NCBI GenBank assembly: GCA_009838175.1
Contig: VXSB01000060.1
Coordinates: 1-64,000 of the forward strand
Length of the DNA stretch: 64,000 bases
Source of the DNA: Chloroflexota bacterium
Lineage (GTDB): Bacteria > Chloroflexota > Dehalococcoidia > Lucifugimonadales > Lucifugimonadaceae
Direction of reading: 5' to 3'
This document shows positions 40,233-49,689 of the stretch, one piece after another. The position numbers and the translations under genes are program-made. Numbering within the stretch: the stretch's first letter is position 1; each line of letters starts with the position of its first letter. The notes beneath the pieces were generated by a model that saw only the letters and a program-made list of their open reading frames with translations, made no database searches and was not told the origin of the DNA.

Positions 40233-42536
40233 TTGGCACGGAGCCGAAAGAAACCTAACGGCAATCTTGTGATTGTCGAATCTGCCGCTAAAGCGCGCAC
40301 AATAGAGCGCTACTTGGGCGAAGAGTTCCAGGTTAAAGCGTCGGTTGGTCACGTCCGTGACTTGCAGAAATCTAGGATGGGCGTCGACGTAGAGAACGAT
40401 TTCGAGCCCAAGTACAGCATCGTCACCGACCGCCGAAAGGTCGTTAACGAGCTGAAGGCCGCGGCCAAAAATGCCACCGATGTTTACTTGGCGACGGACC
40501 CGGACCGTGAGGGCGAAGCGATTTCTTGGCACCTCAGTCAGATTTTGAACATCCCCGAAGACGATGCGCGGCGTGTGGTATTCCACGAAATTACCAAGGG
40601 AGCGGTGATGGAGGCGTTTAAGGATCCACGTCCCATCGACTATCAGCTAGTTGAAGCACAACAGGCACGCCGGATTCTTGATCGCCTGGTCGGTTTCAAA
40701 CTCAGCCCGTTCATCCGAAACAAGGTCGCAGGCGCGCAGTCAGCAGGTCGCGTCCAGTCGGTTGCCTTGCGGTTGGTGGTTGACCGTGAAGCCGAGATCG
40801 AAGCGTTTGTGCCGAAAGAGTACTGGCTCGTTTCAGTCGATCTCAACAAAGAGATTTCCGACATTCCGGTCAACGCTCGGTTATACCGGTTAGACGGCGA
40901 AAAGAAGGACCCGAATAAACCCGAGAACGGCCTGGTCCCGAACAAAGAAACTGCGACATCGATTGTCGAAGAACTCAAAGGCGCTGCTTATTCGGTGGTC
41001 AGCGTCACCAAGCGAGAAGTCAAGGTTAGACCTCGTCCTCCGTTCATAACCAGCACGTTGCAGCAGCAGGCTGCCCGGAGCTTGCGGTTCAGCGCTCAAC
41101 GAACGATGTCCGCCGCTCAGAGTCTTTACGAAGGGGTTGTGCTTGGAGACGGTGAACCCGTAGGTTTAATCACCTACATGCGAACCGACTCGACCAATTT
41201 GGCGACATCGGCGCTTGAGCAGGCGCAGGCGTTTATCTTGCGAGAATTCGGAGACAAGTACGCGGTTGGGCGTCGGATTTATCGCACAAGCTCGCGAAAC
41301 GCGCAGGAAGCGCACGAGGCGATTCGCCCGACTTCGATAGCGAATACGCCGGCAAGGGTTTCGCGATATCTCAACGATGATCAGCGCAGGTTGTACGACC
41401 TGATCTGGAAACGCACGGTTGCGAGCCAGATGGCTAATGGCGTTGACGAACGTACGCGCGCGGACATCGATGCCAAGCTGGATGATGGGCGGATGCATCG
41501 AATGCGCGCCACCGGCTCGGTTATGGTGTTCGATGGCTTCCGTGCTCTATACATCGAGGCCAGAGATGAAGACTCCGAATCTGAAGACGCCAAGCGGTTG
41601 CCGCCGTTGGTCGAAGGCGAATCGCTGAATCTCCTGAAGGTCAACAGCGATCAGAAGTTCACCCAACCTCCGCCGCGCTACACCGAAGCCAACCTCATCC
41701 GCACATTGGAGGAACTTGGCATCGGAAGACCTAGCACCTACGCCACCATAGTTGGCAGAATTGTCGATAGGAACTACGTAACGCGCGAGCGAAACCGGTT
41801 TCACCCGACAAAGAGCGGTACAGCTGTGTGCGCCATGTTGAAGCAGTTTTTCCCTGACATCGTGGATGTCGGGTTCACCGCTGGCATGGAGACGAAGCTC
41901 GACGACATCGCGAACGGCGATATGGAGCGTGTCGAAATGCTCCGCGAGTTTTACGGGCCTTTCGACGCTGCTTTGGATCACGCTTTCCAAAACGCGCAAA
42001 GAGTGCGCCGGGCCGAGTTCGATGTTGCGAGCGGGATCAAATGTGAAGGTGGAACCGAGCTAGTCGTACGCAACGGGCGTCGAGGCGATTTTTTGGCGTG
42101 CCCGGAGTATCCGACATGCAAGTTTGCGATGGATTTGCGGCCCAGTGACGAGTCCGATGGTGAAAAGATTGAAGAGTGGCAAGGCGAATTTACTCGTCGG
42201 ATGTCACAGTGTCACGCCGCGCACCCGGACGGCGTACCGGAGCTTGAGAAGCGTGTCGAAGTCGGCTCTGGCGTTGTCTGCGATGGTGGCACCGAACTCG
42301 TTGTTCGCAACGGGCGCCGTGGCGAGTTCTTGGCGTGCCCTGAATTTCCTAAGTGCCGTGTGGCTCTCGACCTCAAACCCTCTGACGAATCAGAGATTCC
42401 GGAGTGGGACGAGAAAAAGAATCAACGCATGCAACGTTGCTTTAAGGAGCATCCTGAAGCGGCAAAGCGACGCACTACGAGGTCATCACGCTCGCGATCT
42501 CGAACCAGTACGCGACGGACACGTACATCGCGATAA
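40233..42536 (+). CDS. topA: DNA topoisomerase I (type IA)
   Basis: TopA relaxes negative supercoils. The 767-residue enzyme has the TOPRIM start NLVIVESAAKARTIERYLG, the acidic ATDPDREGEAI cluster and the active-site tyrosine in ITYMRTDST (about residue 313). Two tandem C-terminal zinc-ribbon-like repeats (about 603-640 and 680-716) each show only one Cys in the first half (KCEGG, VCDGG) instead of CPxCG, so each keeps three of four ligands. An Arg/Ser/Thr-rich basic tail ends the protein. The start is TTG 40233; no ATG fits. Confidence 0.96.
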   Translation: MARSRKKPNGNLVIVESAAKARTIERYLGEEFQVKASVGHVRDLQKSRMGVDVENDFEPKYSIVTDRRKVVNELKAAAKNATDVYLATDPDREGEAISWHLSQILNIPEDDARRVVFHEITKGAVMEAFKDPRPIDYQLVEAQQARRILDRLVGFKLSPFIRNKVAGAQSAGRVQSVALRLVVDREAEIEAFVPKEYWLVSVDLNKEISDIPVNARLYRLDGEKKDPNKPENGLVPNKETATSIVEELKGAAYSVVSVTKREVKVRPRPPFITSTLQQQAARSLRFSAQRTMSAAQSLYEGVVLGDGEPVGLITYMRTDSTNLATSALEQAQAFILREFGDKYAVGRRIYRTSSRNAQEAHEAIRPTSIANTPARVSRYLNDDQRRLYDLIWKRTVASQMANGVDERTRADIDAKLDDGRMHRMRATGSVMVFDGFRALYIEARDEDSESEDAKRLPPLVEGESLNLLKVNSDQKFTQPPPRYTEANLIRTLEELGIGRPSTYATIVGRIVDRNYVTRERNRFHPTKSGTAVCAMLKQFFPDIVDVGFTAGMETKLDDIANGDMERVEMLREFYGPFDAALDHAFQNAQRVRRAEFDVASGIKCEGGTELVVRNGRRGDFLACPEYPTCKFAMDLRPSDESDGEKIEEWQGEFTRRMSQCHAAHPDGVPELEKRVEVGSGVVCDGGTELVVRNGRRGEFLACPEFPKCRVALDLKPSDESEIPEWDEKKNQRMQRCFKEHPEAAKRRTTRSSRSRSRTSTRRTRTSR

Positions 42537-42590
42537 AAGTCTGTATTTCTTCGCGCGGACTCGCGGTTTCCCAATCGGACGGAGCGCGTA

Positions 42591-43598
42591 ATGGCGGACA
42601 CTGAGCCACGGGTTGCTGGTGTCAGCGTTCCAGGCCTATGGAACACTGTGTATGGGACGGACTGGGTACCGATCCTCAAGGAGTACGAGCAACACCTGCT
42701 CGCAATCCGACAACTCGCGAATCCGACAGTCCGCAACTACATGAACGATTTGGCAGCGTTCATGGAATTCTTGGCTGAGAACGAACACATCGAAAAGGTC
42801 TTGTCGCCTGATCGTCGTCAACTTCGAAGCTATTTGGCTTGGTTGGCAAACCGAAAATACGCGAAGACCTCGATCAGCCGCAAACTTACCGCACTTCGCA
42901 CCTTCTTCGGTTGGATGCAAGAAACGGGACGCGTCGAATCGAACGAAACCGATATGGTTTCAGCGCCCAAGCAACCCAGAACATTGCCGTACGTTGTTTC
43001 GGAATCTGAAATCGAGCGACTCTTGGACGCGCCAGATACTTCGACTACTCTAGGTCTGCGCGATCGGGCGCTTCTCGAAATGATCTATGCTTCCGGAGTT
43101 CGCGTTTCTGAGCTGAATGCCATGGATATTGCTGATGTAGAGCCTAAGTCGCGGGAATGTCGAGTATTCGGCAAGGGCTCCAAGCAGCGTATCGTCTTGC
43201 TTGGCAATCCAGCGGTGAAATGGTTGGCCGAGTACATCAGTCACTCGCGCCCGAAGCTCGCTACCCGACGATCCGGCGACGCGACGTTTCTGAACAATCT
43301 AGGAGGCCGCTTGAGCGAGCGCGGAATTCAGAGCATCGTCAAGAAACATGCGTTGGCAGCAGGATTGGATTCCGTATTCCATACGCACAATCTCCGGCAC
43401 AGCTTCGCCACACATCTCCTGAATGGCGGGGCCGATCTGCGTGTCGTTCAAGATCTTTTGGGCCACGAATCGCCGTCGACTACTCAGGTCTACACGCATG
43501 TTTCGGCCGAACAGGCGCGTAAGGTGTATCTGAATGCGCACCCCGGGGCTGGGCGAAGACGCGGCCGCAAAATCCGCAAATCGCCCGACGCGTTATAG
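42591..43598 (+). CDS. xerC: Tyrosine recombinase XerC/XerD
   Basis: A 335-residue site-specific recombinase that probably resolves chromosome dimers at dif. The N-terminal SAM-like domain covers about 20-115. The catalytic residues are Arg in YASGVRVSELN, Lys in FGKGSKQR, HNLRHSFATHLL (His and Arg), His in LGHESPSTTQ and the nucleophile Tyr in VYTHVS. Position after dprA-topA supports a housekeeping XerC rather than a phage integrase. XerC and XerD cannot be told apart by eye. Confidence 0.92.
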   Translation: MADTEPRVAGVSVPGLWNTVYGTDWVPILKEYEQHLLAIRQLANPTVRNYMNDLAAFMEFLAENEHIEKVLSPDRRQLRSYLAWLANRKYAKTSISRKLTALRTFFGWMQETGRVESNETDMVSAPKQPRTLPYVVSESEIERLLDAPDTSTTLGLRDRALLEMIYASGVRVSELNAMDIADVEPKSRECRVFGKGSKQRIVLLGNPAVKWLAEYISHSRPKLATRRSGDATFLNNLGGRLSERGIQSIVKKHALAAGLDSVFHTHNLRHSFATHLLNGGADLRVVQDLLGHESPSTTQVYTHVSAEQARKVYLNAHPGAGRRRGRKIRKSPDAL

Positions 43599-43672
43599 CC
43601 TTGAGTATTGTGCGTAAAGCGATTTTGGTCATCGCAACGCGCAAATTTACCGTTGAATGACAGCCCCAAACG

Positions 43673-44119
43673 ATGGACCGCATCCTGATAATCAACGGCC
43701 CGAACCTGAACAATTTGGGCAAACGCGACGCCGGACACTACGGTTCGATCACGCTCGCAGACATAGAGGAGCGGGTAACCGCGCGCGCTGAGAAGCTTGG
43801 GGTCAAAGTTGCCTTTTTCCAATCGAATCACGAGGGTGCGATAGTCGATTGGATACAGGCTGAATCAGGCAGCGCAGCCGGCATCATCATTAACGCCGGA
43901 GCCCTCACTCAAGTCGGTTACTCAATTCTCGACGCATTGCTGGACAGCAAACTTCCCGTCGTTGAGGTTCACATATCTAACATCCACGCACGTGAAGAGT
44001 TCCGTCGCCACTCTGTGATTGCTCCATATGCAGTGGGGCAGATAGCCGGTCTGGGATACCGCGGCTACATCTACGCTCTGGAGAGCCTAGTGGCAGACGT
44101 AGAGGAAGCATCCGCATGA
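43673..44119 (+). CDS. aroQ: 3-dehydroquinate dehydratase, type II
   Basis: AroQ performs the third step of the shikimate pathway. The 148-residue protein has INGPNLNNLGKR at the N terminus, the active-site Tyr in GHYGS, NHEGAIVDWIQ, INAGALTQVGYSILDAL, and VEVHISNIHAREEFR with the catalytic His. It overlaps the next gene by 4 nt (ATGA), which implies translational coupling. Confidence 0.96.
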   Translation: MDRILIINGPNLNNLGKRDAGHYGSITLADIEERVTARAEKLGVKVAFFQSNHEGAIVDWIQAESGSAAGIIINAGALTQVGYSILDALLDSKLPVVEVHISNIHAREEFRRHSVIAPYAVGQIAGLGYRGYIYALESLVADVEEASA

Positions 44120-45210
44120 GCCAACACGGTTTTCGGCACCCGAATCGCGTAGCCGCTCTCCGATCGTTGATTCAGGAACAAGAGATCGATGCCATGTTGA
44201 TCTCCGATCCGCACAACCGTCGCTACCTGTCAGGTTTCATCGGGACTGCTGGATACCTATTCATAACCGAATCCGACGCAGTCCTAGCGACCGATTTCCG
44301 TTACACCGAACAGGCCGGATTTCAGGCCACCGGCTTCGAGATTTCGCAGATCCAAGGCCGATTGTCGGAGTGGTTCCCCAAGCTACTTGCCAATCTGGAA
44401 GTCTCCAATCTCGGCTTTGAGGCTGACAACTTGACCGTATCCGCACTCAAGATGTTTGAAGACGCGGTTGCCGAGAGCGATGTCGAGGTGTCATTCGAAC
44501 CTAAATCCGGCGATGCGGCCAAGTTGCGCGCCATCAAGGATGCCGGTGAAATCGAACTACTTCAGAAAGCAATCGACATTGGAGATGCAGCCTTTGAGGA
44601 AACTGCGGCCAAACTGACCGCGGGCATGACCGAGAAGGAAGCCGCGTGGGAGTTCGAGAAAGCGATTCGCGAACGCGGCGCTGAGTGTCTGTCATTCGAC
44701 ACGATCGTCGCCAACGGCCCAAACGCGGCGCGCCCGCATCACCAAACAGGTGACTCCGAACTCCAAGAAGGCGAAACCATAGTCTTCGACTGTGGTGCCA
44801 CATACCAAGGCTATTGTTCCGACCTTACAAGGACAGTGGTTCTTGGAGATGCAGACGACGAAGTGGCGAAGATCTACAACATCGTGCTAGAAGCTCAAGA
44901 AGCCGCTATCGAGCAAGTCGAAGCGGGGCTAACCGGCGGTGAAGCGGACGGCATCGCTCGCAAAATCATCGCTGATGCCGGATACGGAGACATGTTCGGT
45001 CACAGCCTCGGCCATGGACTGGGCCTTGAGGTGCATGAAGAACCGAATGTCGGGCCACGCGGCACAACGTCGCTAGAGGATGGAATGCCGTTCACCATTG
45101 AGCCAGGTATCTACATTCCCGGATGGGGCGGTGTCAGAATCGAAGATGTAGTAGTTCTCGAAAACGGGCGCGCACGCGTCTTGAGTCACGCAGAAAAGAT
45201 GCGGTTTTAG
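44116..45210 (+). CDS. M24 family Xaa-Pro aminopeptidase/dipeptidase
   Basis: A 364-residue metallopeptidase of the creatinase/pita-bread fold that cleaves X-Pro bonds. The N-terminal creatinase domain spans about 1-130. The five metal ligands are visible: Asp in VFDCGATY, Asp in CSDLTRT, His in HSLGHGLGLEVHE, Glu in FTIEPGIYI and Glu in VRIEDVV. It lies between aroQ and efp, a frequent pepP/pepQ-efp context. Aminopeptidase versus dipeptidase specificity is not clear. Confidence 0.94.
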   Translation: MSQHGFRHPNRVAALRSLIQEQEIDAMLISDPHNRRYLSGFIGTAGYLFITESDAVLATDFRYTEQAGFQATGFEISQIQGRLSEWFPKLLANLEVSNLGFEADNLTVSALKMFEDAVAESDVEVSFEPKSGDAAKLRAIKDAGEIELLQKAIDIGDAAFEETAAKLTAGMTEKEAAWEFEKAIRERGAECLSFDTIVANGPNAARPHHQTGDSELQEGETIVFDCGATYQGYCSDLTRTVVLGDADDEVAKIYNIVLEAQEAAIEQVEAGLTGGEADGIARKIIADAGYGDMFGHSLGHGLGLEVHEEPNVGPRGTTSLEDGMPFTIEPGIYIPGWGGVRIEDVVVLENGRARVLSHAEKMRF

Positions 45211-45270
45211 AGTCCGCGACAACCAACCAACAATCAACGAACATCCGCATAGCAACGAAAGCACCTACGT

Positions 45271-45834
45271 ATGACCATCTCCTCATCCGAAATCCGCCGC
45301 AACATGACCATCTTGCTCGATGGTGATGTCTACCAGATCATGGAGTGGCAGCACCGACAGGCACCTAAAGCCCCGCCGACCTTAACCCTGAAGGTTAGGC
45401 AATTAAGCACCGGCAGCGTGTTCGAACGCAAATTAAACGGCAACCATAAGCTGACGGTGGCGCAGACCGAACGTCGCAACGCACAGTACCTCTATAAGGA
45501 AGGCGAATTCTACGTCTTCATGGACATGGAGACCTACGAGCAGCATCTTCTCGGCGACAATCTTCTCGGCGACGCGACCTATTTCCTGCCCGAAGGCGGG
45601 GAGTTGGTTCTGTTGATGTACGAAGAGAAGCCTATCCTCGTCGAGTTGCCGTCCGCCGTCAATCTCTCAATCGCCCATACCGAAGTCGGACTGAGAGGCG
45701 ACACTCAAAGCGGCGCGACAAAACCTGCTACCACCGAAACCGGCCTGACCCTGCAGGTGCCGCTGTTCGTCAACGAAGGCGACACCATTAGCGTCAACAC
45801 GACCACGAAAGAGTACATCGGCCGCGCCGACTAA
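45271..45834 (+). CDS. efp: Elongation factor P with atypical tip loop
   Basis: EF-P rescues ribosomes stalled at polyproline. The 187-residue protein has three OB-like domains: KOW-like N-terminal (MTISSSEIRRNMTILLDGDV), middle, and C-terminal (VPLFVNEGDTISVNTTTKEYIGR). The tip loop, normally KPGKGGA around the modified lysine 34, reads QAPKAPPT here, with the lysine (K33) kept but the glycines replaced by Ala and Pro. No epmA-type modification gene is in the window. Confidence 0.95.
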   Translation: MTISSSEIRRNMTILLDGDVYQIMEWQHRQAPKAPPTLTLKVRQLSTGSVFERKLNGNHKLTVAQTERRNAQYLYKEGEFYVFMDMETYEQHLLGDNLLGDATYFLPEGGELVLLMYEEKPILVELPSAVNLSIAHTEVGLRGDTQSGATKPATTETGLTLQVPLFVNEGDTISVNTTTKEYIGRAD

Positions 45835-45872
45835 TCCGTCTGGAGAAAAACGCCGATAATGGGGGCAACACG

Positions 45873-47114
45873 ATGTACAGCTCCGTAGAATCCCCCGCTA
45901 CATCTACCGACAAGCCTGGTCCCAGCTCAGTCTCCGAGGTTTCGCAGCTGATTCAAGGATTGCTCAAAAGCGATCCTCAGCTTGCGAACGTCAGCATAAT
46001 CGGCGAAGTTTCGGGGCACTCTCAACCCGCGTCTGGACACAGCTACTTCTCGTTGCGCGACCGCGAGGCATCGCTCAGATGCGTCATGTTCCGCTACGGT
46101 CGCGGCCATCAATACTTGGAAGACGGCGCGTTAGTAGTGTGCGAAGGCTCAGCCGGCATCTACGCGCCGCGCGGCGATCTCCAAATCATTGTCACATCTG
46201 CCGAACCCGCCGGCGTGGGCGATCAGCAGGCCCAACTCGAAGAATTAAAGCGCAAGCTTCGTGCCGAAGGGTTGTTCGATCCGTCCCGCAAACGCACACT
46301 TCCGCAATTTCCTCAACGGATCGCAGTCATTACCTCCGAACAAGGTGCAGTCTGGCACGACATCGCAAACGTGGTACGACGTAGATACCCTTTGATGGAA
46401 TTGATGCTTGTCCCGTCAGCCGTACAAGGCGAATTGGCACCAGTCTCCATCATCGAAGCCTTCGCCGACCTTCATGCATATGCCGAGACCGAAACGGTCG
46501 ATGCTGTAGTCGTGGCTAGGGGAGGCGGATCTGCCGAGGACTTGATGCCATACAACGACGAAATGGTTGCAAGAACCATCTTCGCCAGCCGTATACCCGT
46601 CATCAGCGCCGTTGGCCACGAAACCGATTTCACCATCGCAGATGATGTCGCGGACCTCCGCGCTCCGACGCCTTCAGCCGCAGCTGAGTTGGTTTCACCC
46701 GACATTGCTGGACTTACCTTCGAGACCGCCGACTTCGCACAAAGGTTGATGCGCGGATTATCGGGACGGGTAACGCTAGCGAGACAACGCTTGGAACTGA
46801 CCCATGACCGGCTAGCCGAAAACGCTCCTGACACCCAACTTTTCCGCGATCGCGTTGACGAGTTGAAAGCACGAGCCCAAGACTCGTGGGCGCGATACAT
46901 CACGATTAAGCGCGAAGGCATGAAGCGCGTCGAGGCGGAGCTCAGAGCTCTAGCCCCACACAACATTCTGGAACGCGGCTACGCCATGGTTCGCGGCACC
47001 GACGGACGCGTTATCTCAAGCGCCACCAATATCGAACCAAAGGAAAACCTCGAACTAACCTTTGCGGATGGTACCGTCGAAGCCGAGGCTAAAGTCGTAT
47101 CGACAAACAACTAA
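45873..47114 (+). CDS. xseA: Exodeoxyribonuclease VII large subunit
   Basis: XseA is the catalytic subunit of the single-strand exonuclease used in mismatch repair. The 413-residue protein has an N-terminal OB-fold (NVSIIGEVSGHSQPASGHSY), the catalytic domain with PQRIAVITSEQGAVWHDI, ARGGGSAEDL and ISAVGHETDFTIADDVADLRAPTPSAAAE, then a helical coiled region. It is slightly shorter than the E. coli protein. xseB follows 14 nt downstream. Confidence 0.95.
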   Translation: MYSSVESPATSTDKPGPSSVSEVSQLIQGLLKSDPQLANVSIIGEVSGHSQPASGHSYFSLRDREASLRCVMFRYGRGHQYLEDGALVVCEGSAGIYAPRGDLQIIVTSAEPAGVGDQQAQLEELKRKLRAEGLFDPSRKRTLPQFPQRIAVITSEQGAVWHDIANVVRRRYPLMELMLVPSAVQGELAPVSIIEAFADLHAYAETETVDAVVVARGGGSAEDLMPYNDEMVARTIFASRIPVISAVGHETDFTIADDVADLRAPTPSAAAELVSPDIAGLTFETADFAQRLMRGLSGRVTLARQRLELTHDRLAENAPDTQLFRDRVDELKARAQDSWARYITIKREGMKRVEAELRALAPHNILERGYAMVRGTDGRVISSATNIEPKENLELTFADGTVEAEAKVVSTNN

Positions 47115-47128
47115 CTCCAACCCAAGCC

Positions 47129-47374
47129 ATGACCGACTCAGATCAATCCCAACCTGAACCGCCGGCATCTTTCGAAGACGCCTTCACAAGACTCGAATCG
47201 GTGGTGCGTCGATTGGAAAGCGGGCAAATGTCTTTGGATCAATCGACCGCTCTCTTTGAAGAGGGGATGCAACTCGCGAAGACCTGCACCGAATTGCTAA
47301 ACGGAGCCGAACTCAAGATTCAGCGATTGCAACAAGGTCTAGCCGAACAGCTCAACCTAGTTTCGGATGAGTAA
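47129..47374 (+). CDS. xseB: Exodeoxyribonuclease VII small subunit
   Basis: An 81-residue helical protein that binds XseA. It has FEDAFTRLESVVRRLESGQM, LDQSTALFEEGMQLAKTC, and the C-terminal helix typical of the family. It lies between xseA and the formyltransferase gene, whose GTG start is 2 nt after its stop. Confidence 0.94.
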   Translation: MTDSDQSQPEPPASFEDAFTRLESVVRRLESGQMSLDQSTALFEEGMQLAKTCTELLNGAELKIQRLQQGLAEQLNLVSDE

Positions 47375-47376
47375 AC

Positions 47377-48201
47377 GTGGGCGGTGATTCGCGCAACCCC
47401 AAACATCGACCACTGCGCGTAGGTTGGTTCACGACCGCAAACGGACCAGGGTCGCGCGGAATGTTCACCGCGATATTGAATGCAATCCACTCAGAGCGCC
47501 TGAATGCCGAGTTTGAGTTCGTTTTCGTCAATCGCGAACGAGGTCAAACTGCTCCCACCGATAGCTTCCTTGATCTGACTGCGGCAAACAACGTTGAAAC
47601 GGTAACGCTATCTTCCCAACGTTTCCGGCACAATAACGATGACGCACCTTGGTCAAAGCTCCGTGAAAGCTACGACAAAGCCGCGTTGTCAGCACTCGAA
47701 CGATTTTCACCTGACGTTTCTGTCATGGCGGGCTACATGTTGTTCGCTCCTGAAATCAGCCGACGCATGTTGATCCTCAACCAACACCCGGCCCTTCCCG
47801 GCGGAGCCATCGGAAAGTGGCAGGACGCGGTCTGGGACGTCATCGAAAACAACGAAGATCAACACGGCGCAATGATGCACATCGCCACCCCCGAACTGGA
47901 CCGAGGTCCCGTTGCGACGTATTGCAGCTTCTCGATCCGGGGTCCAGAGTTCGATCCGTATTGGGAAGAAGCGAAGGCAAGCGACATCGATCAGATGAGA
48001 CGCGCGAGCGATGAGAGTCTGCCACTGTTCGCCGCAATCCGCGAGGCTGGACTTAAGCGTGAGCGGCCGTTAGTAGTCGAGACGCTGAAAGCGGTCGCGA
48101 ATGGTGAAATCGATCTGAGCGAGATCGCTGCTGGTATGCAGTCCCATCCCATAGATATGACCGAAGCCGTTGAGGCCGCGGTAGCGCTTGATCAATCCTG
48201 A
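47377..48201 (+). CDS. PurN-like formyltransferase
   Basis: A 274-residue single-domain protein resembling glycinamide ribonucleotide formyltransferase, which uses 10-formyl-tetrahydrofolate. The Rossmann start VGWFTTANGPGSRGM, the catalytic N-x-H-P (LNQHPALPGG) and the Asp in TPELDRGPV are present. The chain is longer than typical PurN (about 200 residues), with an insert in the nucleotide-proximal half and an extended C-terminal helix region. A related formyltransferase acting on another substrate is possible, because no other purine gene is adjacent. The start is GTG 47377; the 3' end overlaps thiE by 10 nt. Confidence 0.75.
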   Translation: MGGDSRNPKHRPLRVGWFTTANGPGSRGMFTAILNAIHSERLNAEFEFVFVNRERGQTAPTDSFLDLTAANNVETVTLSSQRFRHNNDDAPWSKLRESYDKAALSALERFSPDVSVMAGYMLFAPEISRRMLILNQHPALPGGAIGKWQDAVWDVIENNEDQHGAMMHIATPELDRGPVATYCSFSIRGPEFDPYWEEAKASDIDQMRRASDESLPLFAAIREAGLKRERPLVVETLKAVANGEIDLSEIAAGMQSHPIDMTEAVEAAVALDQS

Positions 48202-48860
48202 TCCGCGCTCGCGTCCAGCATCGCATCAATCAATTCCCGCGTCGCAGTCGCAGGATCCGATGCTCCAAGTATCGATCTCACCACTGCTATCCCCCGTGCT
48301 CCAGCGGCGATCACATCACCCGCGTTCTCAACACTTATGCCACCGATGCCGATGACTGGCAACTTTGCTTCACTCGTGACTTGCCTGACGCTGTCTATAC
48401 CTTGGACGTCGCCACCTGGGTGAGTCGCCGACGGAAACACTGTGCCGAAGACTACAAAGTCTGCGCCTGCTAAGTAAGCCTGACGAGAACCATCCAAACT
48501 GTGCACGGATCGTCCGACCAATGCGCTGACTCTATAAACCCGGCGCACCTCATCGATCGAAGCACGTGCGTTCTCCGGTAATTGAACTCCATCAATATCG
48601 AGATATGGCAATAACGGACGTGACGATGGATTGATGATTATCCGAGCGCGTCCCGCGACCGTCTGAACTATCTCCTCGACCAATAGATCGAACTCGTTTT
48701 CCCCCAAATCTGGAGCACGAATTTGGACCATATTGACTCCGTTTTCAACGGCGAGGGAAACCCGCTCACCCAATCGACCCACATCATCGCCAACCACGCC
48801 GAGATCGGTGACCAGACAGAGCGTAGGGTTTGGGAGACGCGGGCGCGCCGTTTCGAACAT
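48192..48860 (-). CDS. thiE: Thiamine phosphate synthase
   Basis: ThiE joins the pyrimidine and thiazole halves of thiamine. From ATG 48860 it has 222 residues, the normal length; the frame is open upstream through the end of thiG. Visible are LCLVTDLG, VENGVNMVQIRAPD, the pyrophosphate-binding region around IINPSS, GVQLPENA, VGRSVHSLD, the GTVFPSATHPGG loop and IGIGGISVENAGDVIAAGARGIAVV. It lies 19 nt downstream of thiG. Confidence 0.93.
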   Translation of the reverse strand: MFETARPRLPNPTLCLVTDLGVVGDDVGRLGERVSLAVENGVNMVQIRAPDLGENEFDLLVEEIVQTVAGRARIIINPSSRPLLPYLDIDGVQLPENARASIDEVRRVYRVSALVGRSVHSLDGSRQAYLAGADFVVFGTVFPSATHPGGDVQGIDSVRQVTSEAKLPVIGIGGISVENAGDVIAAGARGIAVVRSILGASDPATATRELIDAMLDASADQD

Positions 48861-48879
48861 GACGTTCGCCGGACCTGCC

Positions 48880-49656
48880 TCAGGCAGTAACGGCCAGCGA
48901 CTCCTGTGGACTGCTCGGTGAGGCTTCGGAGACAGGTATTCGCCCTGCAAGATACGCTTTGCGTCCGGCTTCTACACCGAGTTTGAACGCCTCACCCATC
49001 AGAGCAGGATTCTCAGCCTGCGCAATGGCGGTATTGACGAGAACGGCATCAGCCCCCATCTCGATGACCTTTGAGGCATCAGAAGGCACGCCTAATCCAG
49101 CGTCGACAACCACCGGAACACTCGACTGGTCAATGATGATTGCGATCTCCTCTGCCGTGTGGACGCCACGCCCCGAACCAATCGGTGATCCGAGGGGCAT
49201 GACGGTAGCGCACCCCAAGTCCTCGAGTTTCTTTGCCAGCACCGGGTCAGCGTGGATGTAAGGCAGAACCGTGAATCCTTCAGCCAGTAACATCTTTGCC
49301 GCTTCATACGAACCAACCGGATCCGGGAGCAGGTGCGCGGGCTCCGGTATCACTTCTAGCTTCACCCAGTCAGAACCGGTAACTTCGCGCGCCAGTCGAG
49401 CAATACCGACTGCCTGCTCGGCGGTGCGCGCTCCAGCCGTGTTCGGCAGGATCTGATACTTCTCCCAGTCCAAGACGTCTAACAGCGTCTCTTCGTTGGG
49501 GTCGTCAAGATTCAATCGCCCAATCGCAACCGTGATTATCTCAGTTCCGGATGCGACGACCGAATCGAGTAGCTCTCGTGCTGATCGATGCTTACCGGTT
49601 CCGGTCATCAACCGTGAACTGAAGGATTTGCCGGCTATTACTAGGTCGTCTTTCAT
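48880..49656 (-). CDS. thiG: Thiazole synthase
   Basis: ThiG assembles the thiazole phosphate of thiamine from deoxyxylulose phosphate, dehydroglycine and ThiS-thiocarboxylate. The 258-residue TIM barrel has [25 protein letters not shown], the Schiff-base Lys99 in [18 protein letters not shown] and [12 protein letters not shown]. No thiS gene precedes it: only 33 nt separate it from the upstream dehydrogenase gene. The sulfur carrier must be encoded elsewhere. Confidence 0.95.
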   Translation of the reverse strand: MKDDLVIAGKSFSSRLMTGTGKHRSARELLDSVVASGTEIITVAIGRLNLDDPNEETLLDVLDWEKYQILPNTAGARTAEQAVGIARLAREVTGSDWVKLEVIPEPAHLLPDPVGSYEAAKMLLAEGFTVLPYIHADPVLAKKLEDLGCATVMPLGSPIGSGRGVHTAEEIAIIIDQSSVPVVVDAGLGVPSDASKVIEMGADAVLVNTAIAQAENPALMGEAFKLGVEAGRKAYLAGRIPVSEASPSSPQESLAVTA

Positions 49657-49689
49657 ATCTACGAATTCTCGGCGGATGAATGATGCCGC

